DNA of 37,135 bases, taken from contig CAMKKZ010000036.1 of NCBI GenBank assembly GCA_946413525.1, positions 1 through 37,135 of the forward strand, in the 5' to 3' direction. This DNA is from an uncultured Oribacterium sp. (GTDB lineage Bacteria > Bacillota > Clostridia > Lachnospirales > Lachnospiraceae). Position 1 is the stretch's first letter. Each line of letters opens with the position of its first letter. Under the pieces are notes generated by a model. It saw only the letters and a program-made list of their open reading frames with translations. It was not told the origin of the DNA and did no database searches. Made by a program: the position numbers and the translations under genes. This document shows positions 1-8,960 of this stretch, piece by piece.

Positions 1-32
1 CAACACCATTGGGGTAACGTTTTAAATCACAG

Positions 33-1364
33 TTAATTATGAAATGCTGTACTAGACCACATACCATAGTTCTCGCATTCCTTCAGTCTCTTCAAGTGGT
101 CATCAATGCATTCCAAAAACACCTTCACTGGTTTGTTTTCATATTTGACCATTGAGGCAGTAGAAGATCCAGTGGTAATACCTTTTTGCCGTGTTTCCTG
201 CGTCATTTTTGCATGAGAATTTTGTTCTGTCTGCTGATTTCCTATTTGTTCACTCTCATTTGTTCCTTCAGATGTTCCCTTCTGCTTTGCCCTTGAAGCA
301 TTCAACCCCAAGCTCCCACCAATTGCCTGCGAGAGGCCATTTACTGCGGCCGTTGCTACTGGACCACCAAAAAAAATGCTTCCTAATGACTTTATTATAT
401 TTGAGGAAGCATTGGTACTATTAGATGTCATAGACCCAACATTACCCATCATTCCTACGCCAATGCCAAAAGTATTTGTTGTGCTCTCACTTTTGGTAAC
501 GTTTGTTCCTTTGGTGAAACTTTGCGTTTTCGATACGCTTTTACCGATGGTATCTGTATATCCTTCCATCATAGATTCAGATATATTGACTCCCTCATTT
601 TCAGTAAGAGTCAAACTATATTCAGATAATGGGGCAATCTCCGAATACAATTCTTCATATCCCTGTTTCATCTGTTCTATTTGTCCGCCAGAAACGGGGT
701 CAGCAATAATCAAAACAGTGTATACTTCCCCCTGCATTGCATCGATAAATTTTTCAATGCCCTGAACATATTGATCATTTTTTGCTTCATCATCTTTTAA
801 AGATGGAAGACTTGTCAACGATGTCACAGCATTTTGTCCGTCTTCAGGTAATATATTTATTAATACTTCGTTATATTCATTAATATCTACAGGCTTAAGG
901 TCACTTCCAGGAAAATTTCCGCTAAATGTCTTTTCAAATGCTTTAGACAGCTCACCATTGCTCTGGAAATCTTCATTAACAGTTTTTGTTCCTATATAAA
1001 AATTAACGCCTCTTCCATCACTCATAAGGATAAAAACCAAAGATAATCCCAAACCATGCAGGGAGCTATAGACATTATTTAATCTGTCTTGAACCTTTTC
1101 GTCTTTGTCAAATACCAGACCCGAAATTTTGTACAAGACAAGATTTCTATCCGTTGACAACTCTAAAACACTTCTGGAAGCCTTGGTTACTACATATTTG
1201 CTCAAATCGTCCAAATAGAATTTTTTTACAAATGTTTCAGCGAGGCGTAATCCTTCTCTTGGATCGGCTACAGCAGCTTTACCCTCCATTTGATCCTTTA
1301 ATGAGGTTGCGACCGGCTTTTGCTCAGGCTCAGCTGGCATTTGCATCTGTTCCTGTAATGTCAT
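33..1364 (-). CDS. N-terminal half of a HerA/DUF87-like ATP-binding protein, ending early
   Basis: 443 aa from an ATG preceded by GGGAGG at 7-8 nt; a TTG seven codons upstream is the longest alternative. About residues 60-255 form an alpha/beta region. Residues about 260-410 are rich in Ser, Thr, Gly, Asn and Gln and enclose a Gly/Ala-rich hydrophobic stretch near 329-354. The last 30 residues (FLECIDDHLKRLKECENYG) recall the segment that leads into the ATPase domain of large HerA-type proteins of about 1000 aa. No Walker motif is visible. The frame closes at TAA and meets TGA two codons later, while another frame stays open to the window edge, so this may be a split or frameshifted gene. It starts 13 nt after the 681-aa GTPase gene and is the last operon gene seen. 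The family assignment is by recall; a stand-alone accessory protein is possible. Confidence 0.5.
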   Translation of the reverse strand: MTLQEQMQMPAEPEQKPVATSLKDQMEGKAAVADPREGLRLAETFVKKFYLDDLSKYVVTKASRSVLELSTDRNLVLYKISGLVFDKDEKVQDRLNNVYSSLHGLGLSLVFILMSDGRGVNFYIGTKTVNEDFQSNGELSKAFEKTFSGNFPGSDLKPVDINEYNEVLINILPEDGQNAVTSLTSLPSLKDDEAKNDQYVQGIEKFIDAMQGEVYTVLIIADPVSGGQIEQMKQGYEELYSEIAPLSEYSLTLTENEGVNISESMMEGYTDTIGKSVSKTQSFTKGTNVTKSESTTNTFGIGVGMMGNVGSMTSNSTNASSNIIKSLGSIFFGGPVATAAVNGLSQAIGGSLGLNASRAKQKGTSEGTNESEQIGNQQTEQNSHAKMTQETRQKGITTGSSTASMVKYENKPVKVFLECIDDHLKRLKECENYGMWSSTAFHN

Positions 1365-1377
1365 CTTCGTTTCCTCC

Positions 1378-3423
1378 CTATTCAATAGAGTTTCCTACAT
1401 CTGTAAGTTCTTGGCTAATCGTATTAAGTTGTGCCTCAAATGATCTCAGAATAGACAATTTCTTTTTTCTTTCATCCGTACTATTTGCCTTGTCTTTTTT
1501 CAAAGCATCAACTTTGCTCTTTTCAATCTGGATTTCATGATCCAATGCCTCTTTAACCAAATCGAATTTTTTAATCACAGCGTCCGTAATGTTATTCGCA
1601 TATTGTTTGCAACCATCTTCTCTTCCATCTTTTAAACTTTCGATGAAACTATTCTTAAGTTGCTTTTTGTACTTATCAGTTAATGCTTTGCCAGCTGTAA
1701 CTAATTGCAAGATACCTGCCCCTGCTAACGCCACAGTCGCAGCTGTAGTAATCGCCGCAATACCTACAGGTGTAAGTGCCAAGACTGCCCCTGCACCAAA
1801 TGCAGCTCCCATTGTAATTGCTGATCGTTTTGCAATTTCTCCAAATCCCAACGAAGCTCCTAATGCACCATACATGGGACCTCCAACTATAGTCCCCAAA
1901 ATTGTTGCAGAAACCCTCTCAAATCCCGAGATATCTTTAGGTTTTTCTACACCGCTAACCTCATACCGAAATTCATCAAGATTCTCATAAAACACTTCAA
2001 TATCTTCGCCTATATCTTTCTGAAGTTTATCAACAAAAGAATCTATAGCAATTCTTAAATCCGTCTTTATCCACGTTCCCATTTCTTTTTGCACGAACTG
2101 CTCCAGTTTAGAAATAACCTCTTTTTCTAAAGCCTCCTTTTTTGATTTTTGTTTAAATGGATTAACTGTCATATGGTTTTCAATATCCATATCATCAACA
2201 GCCTTAGGCACCTTCCCAATTATTACCCCATATTGGGCATCCATCAAATGACGTATCAGTTTCTCTAATTCTTGTCTCGCAAGATTTATCTTTTGTACGA
2301 CAAGATCTTTTCGCTTTTCGGCGAGATTCAAATTAGGCATTGCATCATTAATCTTTTTTTCCAAAGCCTCAACGTCTTGATCAAGTGAAGCGATGTAGCT
2401 TTTTATATGTTGTGTCTTAAGTACATCAATAAAGGATTTACCGGGAATTATTATCTGCATAAGCTTTGCCTTTCCCTTATTGTTACGCAGATATTCTGAC
2501 AGTGCAGATTCAAGTCCTGGCATTCCTGTTTTTTCCAATTCAGAATAATCTTTTGACTGCTTTGCCTTTAATGCTCCTAATGCGTCAACATAGAATATCC
2601 CCTCTTCTTTTAGAGTTGTTAAGGGAGATAGCTTCTTATTTCCAAATCTAATAAGTCTGTCTTGTTCTTCTTCTGGTATCTGATTTATGGCGTTACAAAT
2701 AAAGAATATATCATTGTGTCCCCTGGCATGGATCTGGTCAGTAATATAGTCCATTTCCGATGCCCCTGCAATTTTAGGACATCTAAATACAAACAAAATA
2801 GCATCCGCCTGATTCAAATATTCTTCAGTCACTTTTGTGCGTGTACCGTTTTCATTTAATCCCGGTGAATCTATAATTTCAATTCCATCATGGCATAATT
2901 CTATTGGATACTCTAATACCACCTTACTATAGGGCAATTCTTTTATAGAATCCGCTTGATCTTTTGTGGGATCAGGAATGGCGACATAATCCACCAAATC
3001 AGCCACATCTAATTCAATCGGTGGTATCTGCTTCCCTGCATGCTTTCTGATATGTTGCAATGCATTAGGTTGAATATCTGTTGACATTTCTTCTGGCAAC
3101 GGATCCTTAAAATATAGAGTTGCTTTCTTTTCTTTTCCATAAACAACTTCGTTTATTACAGCTGTACAAGGTGTTGAGTATGCCGGAAGAACCTTCTCCC
3201 CCATAAGAGCATTTATAAAAGTACTTTTTCCGTTTTTGAATTCGCCTATTACCAAAACCTTGAAATTGTCATTTTCAAGTTTCTTCTTCAAATCCAGCAA
3301 AGCGGCTCCGTTAATAGCCAATCCCATCTGATTCAGCGAATCCACAATACCTGCTAAATCTATCAGAGAGCTAAGTATCTTCCCCTTTTTTTCTTTCATA
3401 TCCTCATAACTGATAATAGGCAT
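1378..3423 (-). CDS. Dynamin-like GTPase (681 aa)
   Basis: Large bacterial dynamin/BDLP-type GTPase. The P-loop GEFKNGKST lies at 60-68, a switch-I Thr at about 87 (PCTAV), and the DSPG Walker B/G3 motif at 185-188. The G4 position reads NAIN (244-247) instead of N/TKxD, so base specificity may be altered. Helical stalk segments follow, then a Gly/Ala-rich hydrophobic region at about 506-580 that can form two membrane helices or a paddle. The C-terminal 100 residues are charged and coiled-coil-like. ATG is preceded by AAAGGAGG at about 8 nt. It lies 3 nt after the 539-aa GTPase and 13 nt before the HerA-like gene, so it is clearly co-transcribed. Expected role is GTP-driven membrane binding or remodelling; a defence role is inferred from the operon. 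Confidence 0.85.
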   Translation of the reverse strand: MPIISYEDMKEKKGKILSSLIDLAGIVDSLNQMGLAINGAALLDLKKKLENDNFKVLVIGEFKNGKSTFINALMGEKVLPAYSTPCTAVINEVVYGKEKKATLYFKDPLPEEMSTDIQPNALQHIRKHAGKQIPPIELDVADLVDYVAIPDPTKDQADSIKELPYSKVVLEYPIELCHDGIEIIDSPGLNENGTRTKVTEEYLNQADAILFVFRCPKIAGASEMDYITDQIHARGHNDIFFICNAINQIPEEEQDRLIRFGNKKLSPLTTLKEEGIFYVDALGALKAKQSKDYSELEKTGMPGLESALSEYLRNNKGKAKLMQIIIPGKSFIDVLKTQHIKSYIASLDQDVEALEKKINDAMPNLNLAEKRKDLVVQKINLARQELEKLIRHLMDAQYGVIIGKVPKAVDDMDIENHMTVNPFKQKSKKEALEKEVISKLEQFVQKEMGTWIKTDLRIAIDSFVDKLQKDIGEDIEVFYENLDEFRYEVSGVEKPKDISGFERVSATILGTIVGGPMYGALGASLGFGEIAKRSAITMGAAFGAGAVLALTPVGIAAITTAATVALAGAGILQLVTAGKALTDKYKKQLKNSFIESLKDGREDGCKQYANNITDAVIKKFDLVKEALDHEIQIEKSKVDALKKDKANSTDERKKKLSILRSFEAQLNTISQELTDVGNSIE

Positions 3424-3426
3424 TCT

Positions 3427-5046
3427 CTACACCTCCTTTATTTTACTGATAATACTTTTATATTGTTCTATATCATTATCATAATCAGATTTCGAATGTT
3501 CATGTAATGAATACTTTGCATCAATTATCTTCTCCGCTTCCCTTTTGTATTCATCCAAGATTTCCACATAAAGTTTTTCTATCTCTTTTTTTGTGATCCT
3601 CCTAGTTTCTTCTGAAATATCTCTCACCTTTGAACTTACGTTCCGCTTTATTTCTTCATTTTGTACAGACTCGCGCATTCCCATGTATGTATACACAAGT
3701 AACCCGCCACCAAAACCAACAACAGCACCTATAAGTCGGAACAAACAATACCCTAAAACGACTCCACCTCCCATGCCAATAACTGCAAATTTCTTGTAGT
3801 TAGAATACGGATATAACTTGCCCATAGATTTAATTTCATTATCGGATACTTTTAGGCCTATCGTATTTGCTCCTAATGTGGTTTCTAATGTTCTGTTGAG
3901 CCAATCGATATCCTCTGTAATCCGATCTGCAATAAAACCATCCACTCTTTCTGCCGCAGCAGACACAGATGCTCGCCATCTATTATCTAATTCATTCTCG
4001 TACCATCTAATTTTATCAGGTGTCTTTTCATACTCTTGAAGAAGTTCTGAAGTGATGTCCTCAAACATCGCACGGATATTTTTGTCAATAGCCTCCTCTG
4101 TCTCATTGCTCTTATGTTTAAACTCTACAACTGATGTGTTAACAAATGTCTGTTCTATTTCTCTCTGTTGTCTGAAAGCATTTCGTTCTTTCTCGATTTC
4201 TTCGGCATTTTTTTCTTTTGCCATTTGTAAATCTTCAACTGCCGTCTCTAACTGCCCAGAAATATATCGTAAAACATTCCTGATTGATTCATCATCCTGT
4301 GACTCATCGTATTTAAACAGCAGCGGAATTACTTCTTTAGGTTCTTTTGTAGCATACTTCTCAACTGCAGGATTTTTTTCATTTAAATTGTTATTGATCA
4401 ACCATCTTACATCTTTAAACCTAGAATTAATCTGTGAAGCGGCATACTCCAAAATCCGTCCAATATCACTTTTTTCTACAGATGACAACTTGTTAATTAC
4501 AATCAACAAACGCGCTGCCCCAACATATTTTATATAGTTATCGATAAACGCACACTCTGATTCACTTAATAAATGTTCAGCTGACATCACAACAATAATG
4601 GCATCACATTTATATACATTTGCCATCAACTCCATGTCATTAATTTTCTGACGGCTCAGAAAACCATGAAATTCTCTAATCTCCAAATGATAATTATTTA
4701 GATACTCATTATTAGTTTCTAAAGTGAAGCCTGTGCTCTCTTCAGCAAGTTGGGGCATATCATAGTTTTCCAATTGAACACCGGTTTCATCAAAAACCTT
4801 GTTTTCAGAGCCATACCTAATTGTAATTTCCGCAACATTGGGAATTACCGATGTTGGAATAAGATCCTCACCAAGAACCGAATTAATGATTGTACTCTTT
4901 CCAACCAAATCATCGCCGACAACCCCAATCACATATGTGCTTTTTTCCTGCTGTCGTTCCATGCTACTTTCTAGCAAGTTCGCATAACTGGAATTTTTCA
5001 CTCTCAAACTCTCTACGATAGATTGCAAAGCACCTCTGTCTAACAT
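3427..5046 (-). CDS. Dynamin-like GTPase with degenerate G3 motif (539 aa)
   Basis: Second dynamin-family protein of the operon. The P-loop GDDLVGKST at 44-52 is intact, but the usual DxxG motif reads EFHG (about 125-128). The G4 motif NKLS (185-188) lacks the specificity Asp. The middle is helical and highly charged. Two hydrophobic segments at about 420-436 and 438-456 (Gly-rich, joined by Arg) are good transmembrane or paddle candidates, followed by a charged C-terminal helix. I place the start at the ATG 9 nt after AGGAGG; a TTG three codons upstream is possible. Only 1 nt separates the preceding stop from this ATG, which implies translational coupling. The eroded G3 suggests a nucleotide-binding, poorly hydrolysing partner of the other two GTPases; that is inference. 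Confidence 0.8.
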   Translation of the reverse strand: MLDRGALQSIVESLRVKNSSYANLLESSMERQQEKSTYVIGVVGDDLVGKSTIINSVLGEDLIPTSVIPNVAEITIRYGSENKVFDETGVQLENYDMPQLAEESTGFTLETNNEYLNNYHLEIREFHGFLSRQKINDMELMANVYKCDAIIVVMSAEHLLSESECAFIDNYIKYVGAARLLIVINKLSSVEKSDIGRILEYAASQINSRFKDVRWLINNNLNEKNPAVEKYATKEPKEVIPLLFKYDESQDDESIRNVLRYISGQLETAVEDLQMAKEKNAEEIEKERNAFRQQREIEQTFVNTSVVEFKHKSNETEEAIDKNIRAMFEDITSELLQEYEKTPDKIRWYENELDNRWRASVSAAAERVDGFIADRITEDIDWLNRTLETTLGANTIGLKVSDNEIKSMGKLYPYSNYKKFAVIGMGGGVVLGYCLFRLIGAVVGFGGGLLVYTYMGMRESVQNEEIKRNVSSKVRDISEETRRITKKEIEKLYVEILDEYKREAEKIIDAKYSLHEHSKSDYDNDIEQYKSIISKIKEV

Positions 5047-5047
5047 C

Positions 5048-7027
5048 TTAAACAACCTCCTTCATTGAATTTCTATACTTAGCTAGTCCATCAATATATT
5101 GCTGCGTTATTTCACGATTTTTTGTATTTTCATTTATCTTCACATTTGTGGAATTCAAGTAGTTATTCACTAATGGTCTATCCATTTCAAGCATCCTCTT
5201 TATCAATTGTATGCCTTGATTTTTCATCGATGTAATACTATTTCTCACCTCTTGCGAGATATATGTAAAAACAACATCCTTAATGTCATCTATTGCTCCT
5301 GATATTTGCGATAATGCCATTTCCTTGTGCTTAGCAAATGGATTTAAGAAAAATGACTTTACTTTCTTAAAGAAACCGCTGGTATCACTTCTTATTGCTG
5401 AAGAAACATTTCCTATTGTGGATTGAAGGATACGCTCACATTCGTCTTTCATGTCTTGGATAATAAGACTTCCGGTCATCTTTGGGATTTGTCCTGCATT
5501 TCCGGAAACACCACACCTACTGTATTGTTTCAAATATTCTGATCTTAATTCCTGAATTTGCTTATTCAAACTATTCGCTATATCATTCAGCAACACTGTA
5601 GCCTTTTTCTGACTATTCGAAAAATATGGACTGAGATCATAGCTTAGTGAATATAGCAGGTCTTGTGAGCTGCTACAGTTCTCTATCTTTTTCTCCATTT
5701 CAGCCCTAAAATCTGAGAATATCATATTGATAAATGATAATTCTCCATCCAATCTACCTATCCTGGTTTTCGCCATGCTCCCGATAACATCATTTGCCCT
5801 ATTTTCAAAAATGCCTAACTCTGGTACTAAGTCTTTTTGTAATTGTTTATTCTCCTCATCATAATCTACAACAACTTTAGTAAGATTTGTTCTCAGCCTT
5901 GTTTCTACCCTGTCACAAACACTAACTATTTTGTGTACTATATAATTTCTTCTCTTTTCATTCAAAATTTTATTAATTTTCTCTATCCCGTCCTCATACA
6001 TATTGAGTAATTCGTGCTTTTCCGCCTCATCAATATTATCTAAAAATTTTGTTGTCATCTCATCATCAACAGTTTTTAGATGCAATAGGGTTGGCATTGG
6101 AATAACCACCGCATCATTTATTGACAAACCATTTTCAAGTCTCCGCTTTATAACACTTATAAGGCGAGGAAGTTCTTCAAAATCACCTAATAATTCAACT
6201 TTTGTAACTACAAAGATACATTCCTGTTTATGCGACTCCAGATTATTATTGACATATTCCAATAATTCTTCGGATACCGGTTCATCATAGGGAATTATCA
6301 CAACAATAGCATCACAGATATTATCAATTGCATTTTTGGTAACTTCATTATGTCGCTTGTTTAGCGATTCAGTTCCTGGGGTATCTACCATAGCTATATT
6401 ATGCGGAATATTTGCATTCTCATAATATAGTGTTACGCAACTAACATCATTTGCCATTTCCTCTGTAGATATAATCTTCTTAAATAGATTTAATCTTGTG
6501 GAATCCGCTTCCGTCTTAATATCATTTGTAGATATCCCAAAGATGCGCTTTATCCATATGATAAAACGCATCCACCAAGTCAATCTCTTTTTTTCTTCAT
6601 ATTTGTTTGCGTCCGTGTCAATCTGATACTTTCTTTTTAATTCAGCAGAATCCATAGAATATGTTTTCCTGCTACCATCCAGATAAGATATTTCCAGATC
6701 ACTATGATCAGATCTTTTAAGCACACTTGCAGCAACAGTAGTACCCTGAACTGCATCTGTAGGTAACAAATTTTTATGGATCACGGAATTGATAAAGGTT
6801 GATTTCCCACTTGAAAATGATCCAACTACACCTAGATACAAATCACTATCATTGATTTTTTCGTTAAGAACCCTCAAATCCGACTTAATAGGTTCATATT
6901 TTTCTTCACATCCTCTTTCATAGTAAGCAACTATTTCGTTTACATAATTTACAAATTCAGAAAAAATATAATTATTATTGTCCACTACGTTAGAATCCTC
7001 ACATTCTTTCCCTGGCTTCGTAGCCAC
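5048..7027 (-). CDS. Dynamin-like GTPase (659 aa)
   Basis: First GTPase gene after the regulator. Motifs are the P-loop GSFSSGKST (69-77), a QGTT switch I (about 94-97), DTPG (215-218) and TKVE in the G4 position (275-278). An aromatic-rich segment (about 149-164, TWWMRFIIWIKRIFG) interrupts the GTPase domain and could touch membrane. A second basic-hydrophobic stretch near 545-560 may be the lipid-binding paddle. The longest frame starts at GTG and overlaps the WYL gene by 43 nt, with AGGGA upstream. A GTG fifteen codons in (6985) sits in TAGTG at the WYL stop with GAGG upstream and is equally plausible; the first 20 residues look non-conserved. By family knowledge these proteins self-assemble on membranes upon GTP binding. 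Confidence 0.82.
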   Translation of the reverse strand: MATKPGKECEDSNVVDNNNYIFSEFVNYVNEIVAYYERGCEEKYEPIKSDLRVLNEKINDSDLYLGVVGSFSSGKSTFINSVIHKNLLPTDAVQGTTVAASVLKRSDHSDLEISYLDGSRKTYSMDSAELKRKYQIDTDANKYEEKKRLTWWMRFIIWIKRIFGISTNDIKTEADSTRLNLFKKIISTEEMANDVSCVTLYYENANIPHNIAMVDTPGTESLNKRHNEVTKNAIDNICDAIVVIIPYDEPVSEELLEYVNNNLESHKQECIFVVTKVELLGDFEELPRLISVIKRRLENGLSINDAVVIPMPTLLHLKTVDDEMTTKFLDNIDEAEKHELLNMYEDGIEKINKILNEKRRNYIVHKIVSVCDRVETRLRTNLTKVVVDYDEENKQLQKDLVPELGIFENRANDVIGSMAKTRIGRLDGELSFINMIFSDFRAEMEKKIENCSSSQDLLYSLSYDLSPYFSNSQKKATVLLNDIANSLNKQIQELRSEYLKQYSRCGVSGNAGQIPKMTGSLIIQDMKDECERILQSTIGNVSSAIRSDTSGFFKKVKSFFLNPFAKHKEMALSQISGAIDDIKDVVFTYISQEVRNSITSMKNQGIQLIKRMLEMDRPLVNNYLNSTNVKINENTKNREITQQYIDGLAKYRNSMKEVV

Positions 7028-7938
7028 ATATCAATTCCCTTGCCAAACACCTCAGCCGTTACTGTATATCCGCTCTCATCCATATCCATTATCTGAGCTG
7101 TTGGCAAACGATCCAATATAGCATCTATATCGGGTCCGCTGTATCTGAACTTTACTCTCTGTAACTTCCCACCATACATGAACTGGATCCGTTTCCTGAA
7201 CTCACCTTCCTCAAATCTACTACTATAAGGAATGTGGAATCTTTCGTCCAACACCTTAAGCACCCTGATCCGGTCTATTCTGTAAATTGTCGGAAATGCG
7301 TCGTTCAATACATCAAAGTCTTTCTTTACTTCTTCGTCGTCAATAAAAGCAGTAAGATAAAAGTAATACTCCGAAAACATTATTGCTACTGGCTGTACCT
7401 TACGATGAACAACTTCTTTATCTTTTAACCGGAAGTAGTCTATCTCAATGTACCGGCTCTCCTGAACAGCCCGTCCAATGTCCCACATCTTCTCGATGAA
7501 TTCGGACTTATGCCTTGGCTCCACATAATGAAATTCTTCATTTCTGATCAAATTCTGCACAAGTTTCTGGTTGCTTTTAGGCACACAACAGGTAATTAGC
7601 TTGTCAAGCATTTCCACCATCTCAGCTTTTGTAAACGCCCTACTATCAAGCAGGATCTTACATAAAGCAAGCACCTCGCTGTTCTTCAGCCGAATCTTGT
7701 AAAGAGTCTCTAACCGGTATCCTTTCTCAATCCTGTCATATACAACCGAATTTACTATCCCTGTTCGATCAGCATCCGTATCCAGAAAGTTTCTGATATC
7801 ATCTATATCACGTTGTATGCTTCGCTCATTTACACCGTAGATCTGTGCCTCTTCCGCCTTATTTACAACATATCCATCAGATAGCTTTGAATATATCTGC
7901 AAAACCCGTTGGATTTTATCGCCTTTAATCTCTTCCAC
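6985..7938 (-). CDS. WYL-domain transcriptional regulator
   Basis: About 317 aa. The N-terminal third is a winged-helix-type DNA-binding region (IQRVLQIYSKLSDGYVV, then ERSIQRDIDDIR). The middle carries the WYL fold (YIEIDYFRLKDKEVV, then QPVAIMFSEYYFYLTAF and YRIDRIRVL). The C-terminal 70 residues match a WCX extension. The frame can be extended eight codons to a GTG at 7962, but an extended -10 box lies only 4 nt before that codon. The GTG at 7938, with GGGAG at 9 nt, is the better start. Its end touches the first GTPase gene. WYL regulators commonly bind nucleic-acid ligands and repress phage-defence operons, so it probably autoregulates this one. Confidence 0.85.
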   Translation of the reverse strand: MEEIKGDKIQRVLQIYSKLSDGYVVNKAEEAQIYGVNERSIQRDIDDIRNFLDTDADRTGIVNSVVYDRIEKGYRLETLYKIRLKNSEVLALCKILLDSRAFTKAEMVEMLDKLITCCVPKSNQKLVQNLIRNEEFHYVEPRHKSEFIEKMWDIGRAVQESRYIEIDYFRLKDKEVVHRKVQPVAIMFSEYYFYLTAFIDDEEVKKDFDVLNDAFPTIYRIDRIRVLKVLDERFHIPYSSRFEEGEFRKRIQFMYGGKLQRVKFRYSGPDIDAILDRLPTAQIMDMDESGYTVTAEVFGKGIDMWLRSQGKNVRILT

Positions 7939-7965
7939 TATGCCATTCTCCCATCTATACACCGT

Positions 7966-7974
7966 ATTATATCA
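7966..7974 (-). promoter_or_regulatory. Extended -10 promoter of the WYL-GTPase operon
   Basis: On the minus strand the sequence reads TGATATAAT, a perfect extended -10 (TGnTATAAT). No convincing -35 is seen at 16-18 bp, as expected for an extended -10. Transcription would begin near 7959, which supports the GTG at 7938 as start of the WYL gene. I saw no clear inverted repeat for an operator next to it. Confidence 0.6.
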
Positions 7975-7994
7975 TTTGAGAAGGACACATTCTG

Positions 7995-8084
7995 TCACTT
8001 TGCTTCTTCTTTTGAATATTTCTTTCTCCAATCCTTATATTCGTCAGTGGTTACCTGTGAACTTCCTAAGTTTTTAACACTCAT
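7995..8084 (-). CDS. Possible 29-aa ORF or remnant upstream of the WYL gene
   Basis: ATG to TGA encodes MSVKNLGSSQVTTDEYKDWR followed by KKYSKEEAK. The composition looks protein-like (charged, few rare residues), but the ribosome site is weak (GAAGAAGA). It ends about 20 nt before the WYL promoter and its upstream edge is a family B repeat region. It could be the 3' remnant of a disrupted gene or a small peptide gene. No family is recognised. Confidence 0.25.
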   Translation of the reverse strand: MSVKNLGSSQVTTDEYKDWRKKYSKEEAK

Positions 8085-8177
8085 TCTTCTTCACAGGCCG
8101 AAAATGGCTGCTTAAGCCGCATAGTTTCGCTGTTTCCCGAGCAAAAACCCATCCGGAAGCAGTCAAATATCAGCCTT

Positions 8178-8306
8178 CCCATAGAATATGAATGTTCCTT
8201 TCAAAACATTCATATCCGTATTTGGCGAGTCCGCAAGGAATATGCATTGATCAGCTTTCGGGTCGAGGCTAGCCCCCCAGCAATGAGGGTTTATTCGACC
8301 GAATCG
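8178..8306 (-). repeat. Dispersed repeat family B, copy 1 (degenerate)
   Basis: The reverse complement of this stretch matches the copy at 32170-32280: TTCGGTCG, CCCTCATTGC, GGCTAGCCTCGACCCG, CATATTCC, TGCGG, CGCCA, TACGG, ATATGAATGTT in the same order. It contains the short palindrome GAATGTTCC...GAACATTC. It lies in the gene-poor gap 7975-8960. The rest of that gap (8310-8560) is AT-rich with no recognisable gene. Confidence 0.6.
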
Positions 8307-8564
8307 AGAATTCTAACGCATAGAGTGCTTCAAAATCCATATAATTTGTGAGTATATACATTTGATTATAGGTCTGTTTGACCTTTTTGTCAACTATCCA
8401 ACGAATTATAATTGTGAATATTGATATTTTAAATTTGATAATTAAACATTAAAATTTTCAGATATAGGAAGAACAGATTGATAAAAATGTACAGAGAAAA
8501 GGCTGCTGCAGAGGCCGCCACGCTTATTATTACAATTCATAACACTTTCAATCATACTATCTTC

Positions 8565-8595
8565 AAAATAAAAAAGCGACCGATACCATCGGTCG
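8565..8595 (-). terminator. Rho-independent terminator on the minus strand
   Basis: Minus strand: stem CGACCGAT, loop GGT, stem ATCGGTCG, then C and TTTTTT. The stem is perfect over 8 bp. The nearest upstream minus-strand gene ends at 8961, so the terminated transcript has a 365-nt 3' UTR or is a separate RNA from 8600-8830, a stretch with no convincing ORF. Confidence 0.7.
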
Positions 8596-8840
8596 TATCT
8601 CTTCGATATGCCTTGTCCCACCCCAACTTTTTTCCTATCCGGATAAATTATGGCCGACTGTATCCTACCCAATAAGCTTAATTACATTTAATCCCTTATG
8701 TAGCAGGCTGCATCATATTCAGCTTTCCCTTATCCGGCAGGCTTGGTCATGCCCGACTTCCTGTCATCTGCTAAGCTTCATCTTATCTTGCAGGACATTG
8801 ATATCCCGTAATTGACGGCATAAAATCAGAAATTGCTATG

Positions 8841-8955
8841 GGTTATGACGCGCTCTAAGGAAAAGCGCGTCACAATCCTCCCTTCGGGAGGACGAACCCC
8901 TTCGGGATTCGCCATGTACGGACATGAATGTACCTGATATGGAACATTCATGTCC
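8841..8955 (+). repeat. Dispersed repeat family B, copy 2
   Basis: Starts with the hairpin TGACGCGCT-N7-AAGCGCGTCA, continues with AATCCTCCCTTCGG, CGGGATTCGCCA, and GTACGGACATGAATGT, and ends with the inverted copy GGAACATTCATGTCC. The same modules in the same order occur at 32137-32290. It sits directly after the 3' end of the Rpn-like gene. Confidence 0.7.
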
Positions 8956-8960
8956 TATAA

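Noticed and set aside
8442..8675. 76-aa minus and 65-aa plus frames around the terminator
   Set aside because: They overlap each other and the terminator hairpin; neither has a ribosome site or family features.
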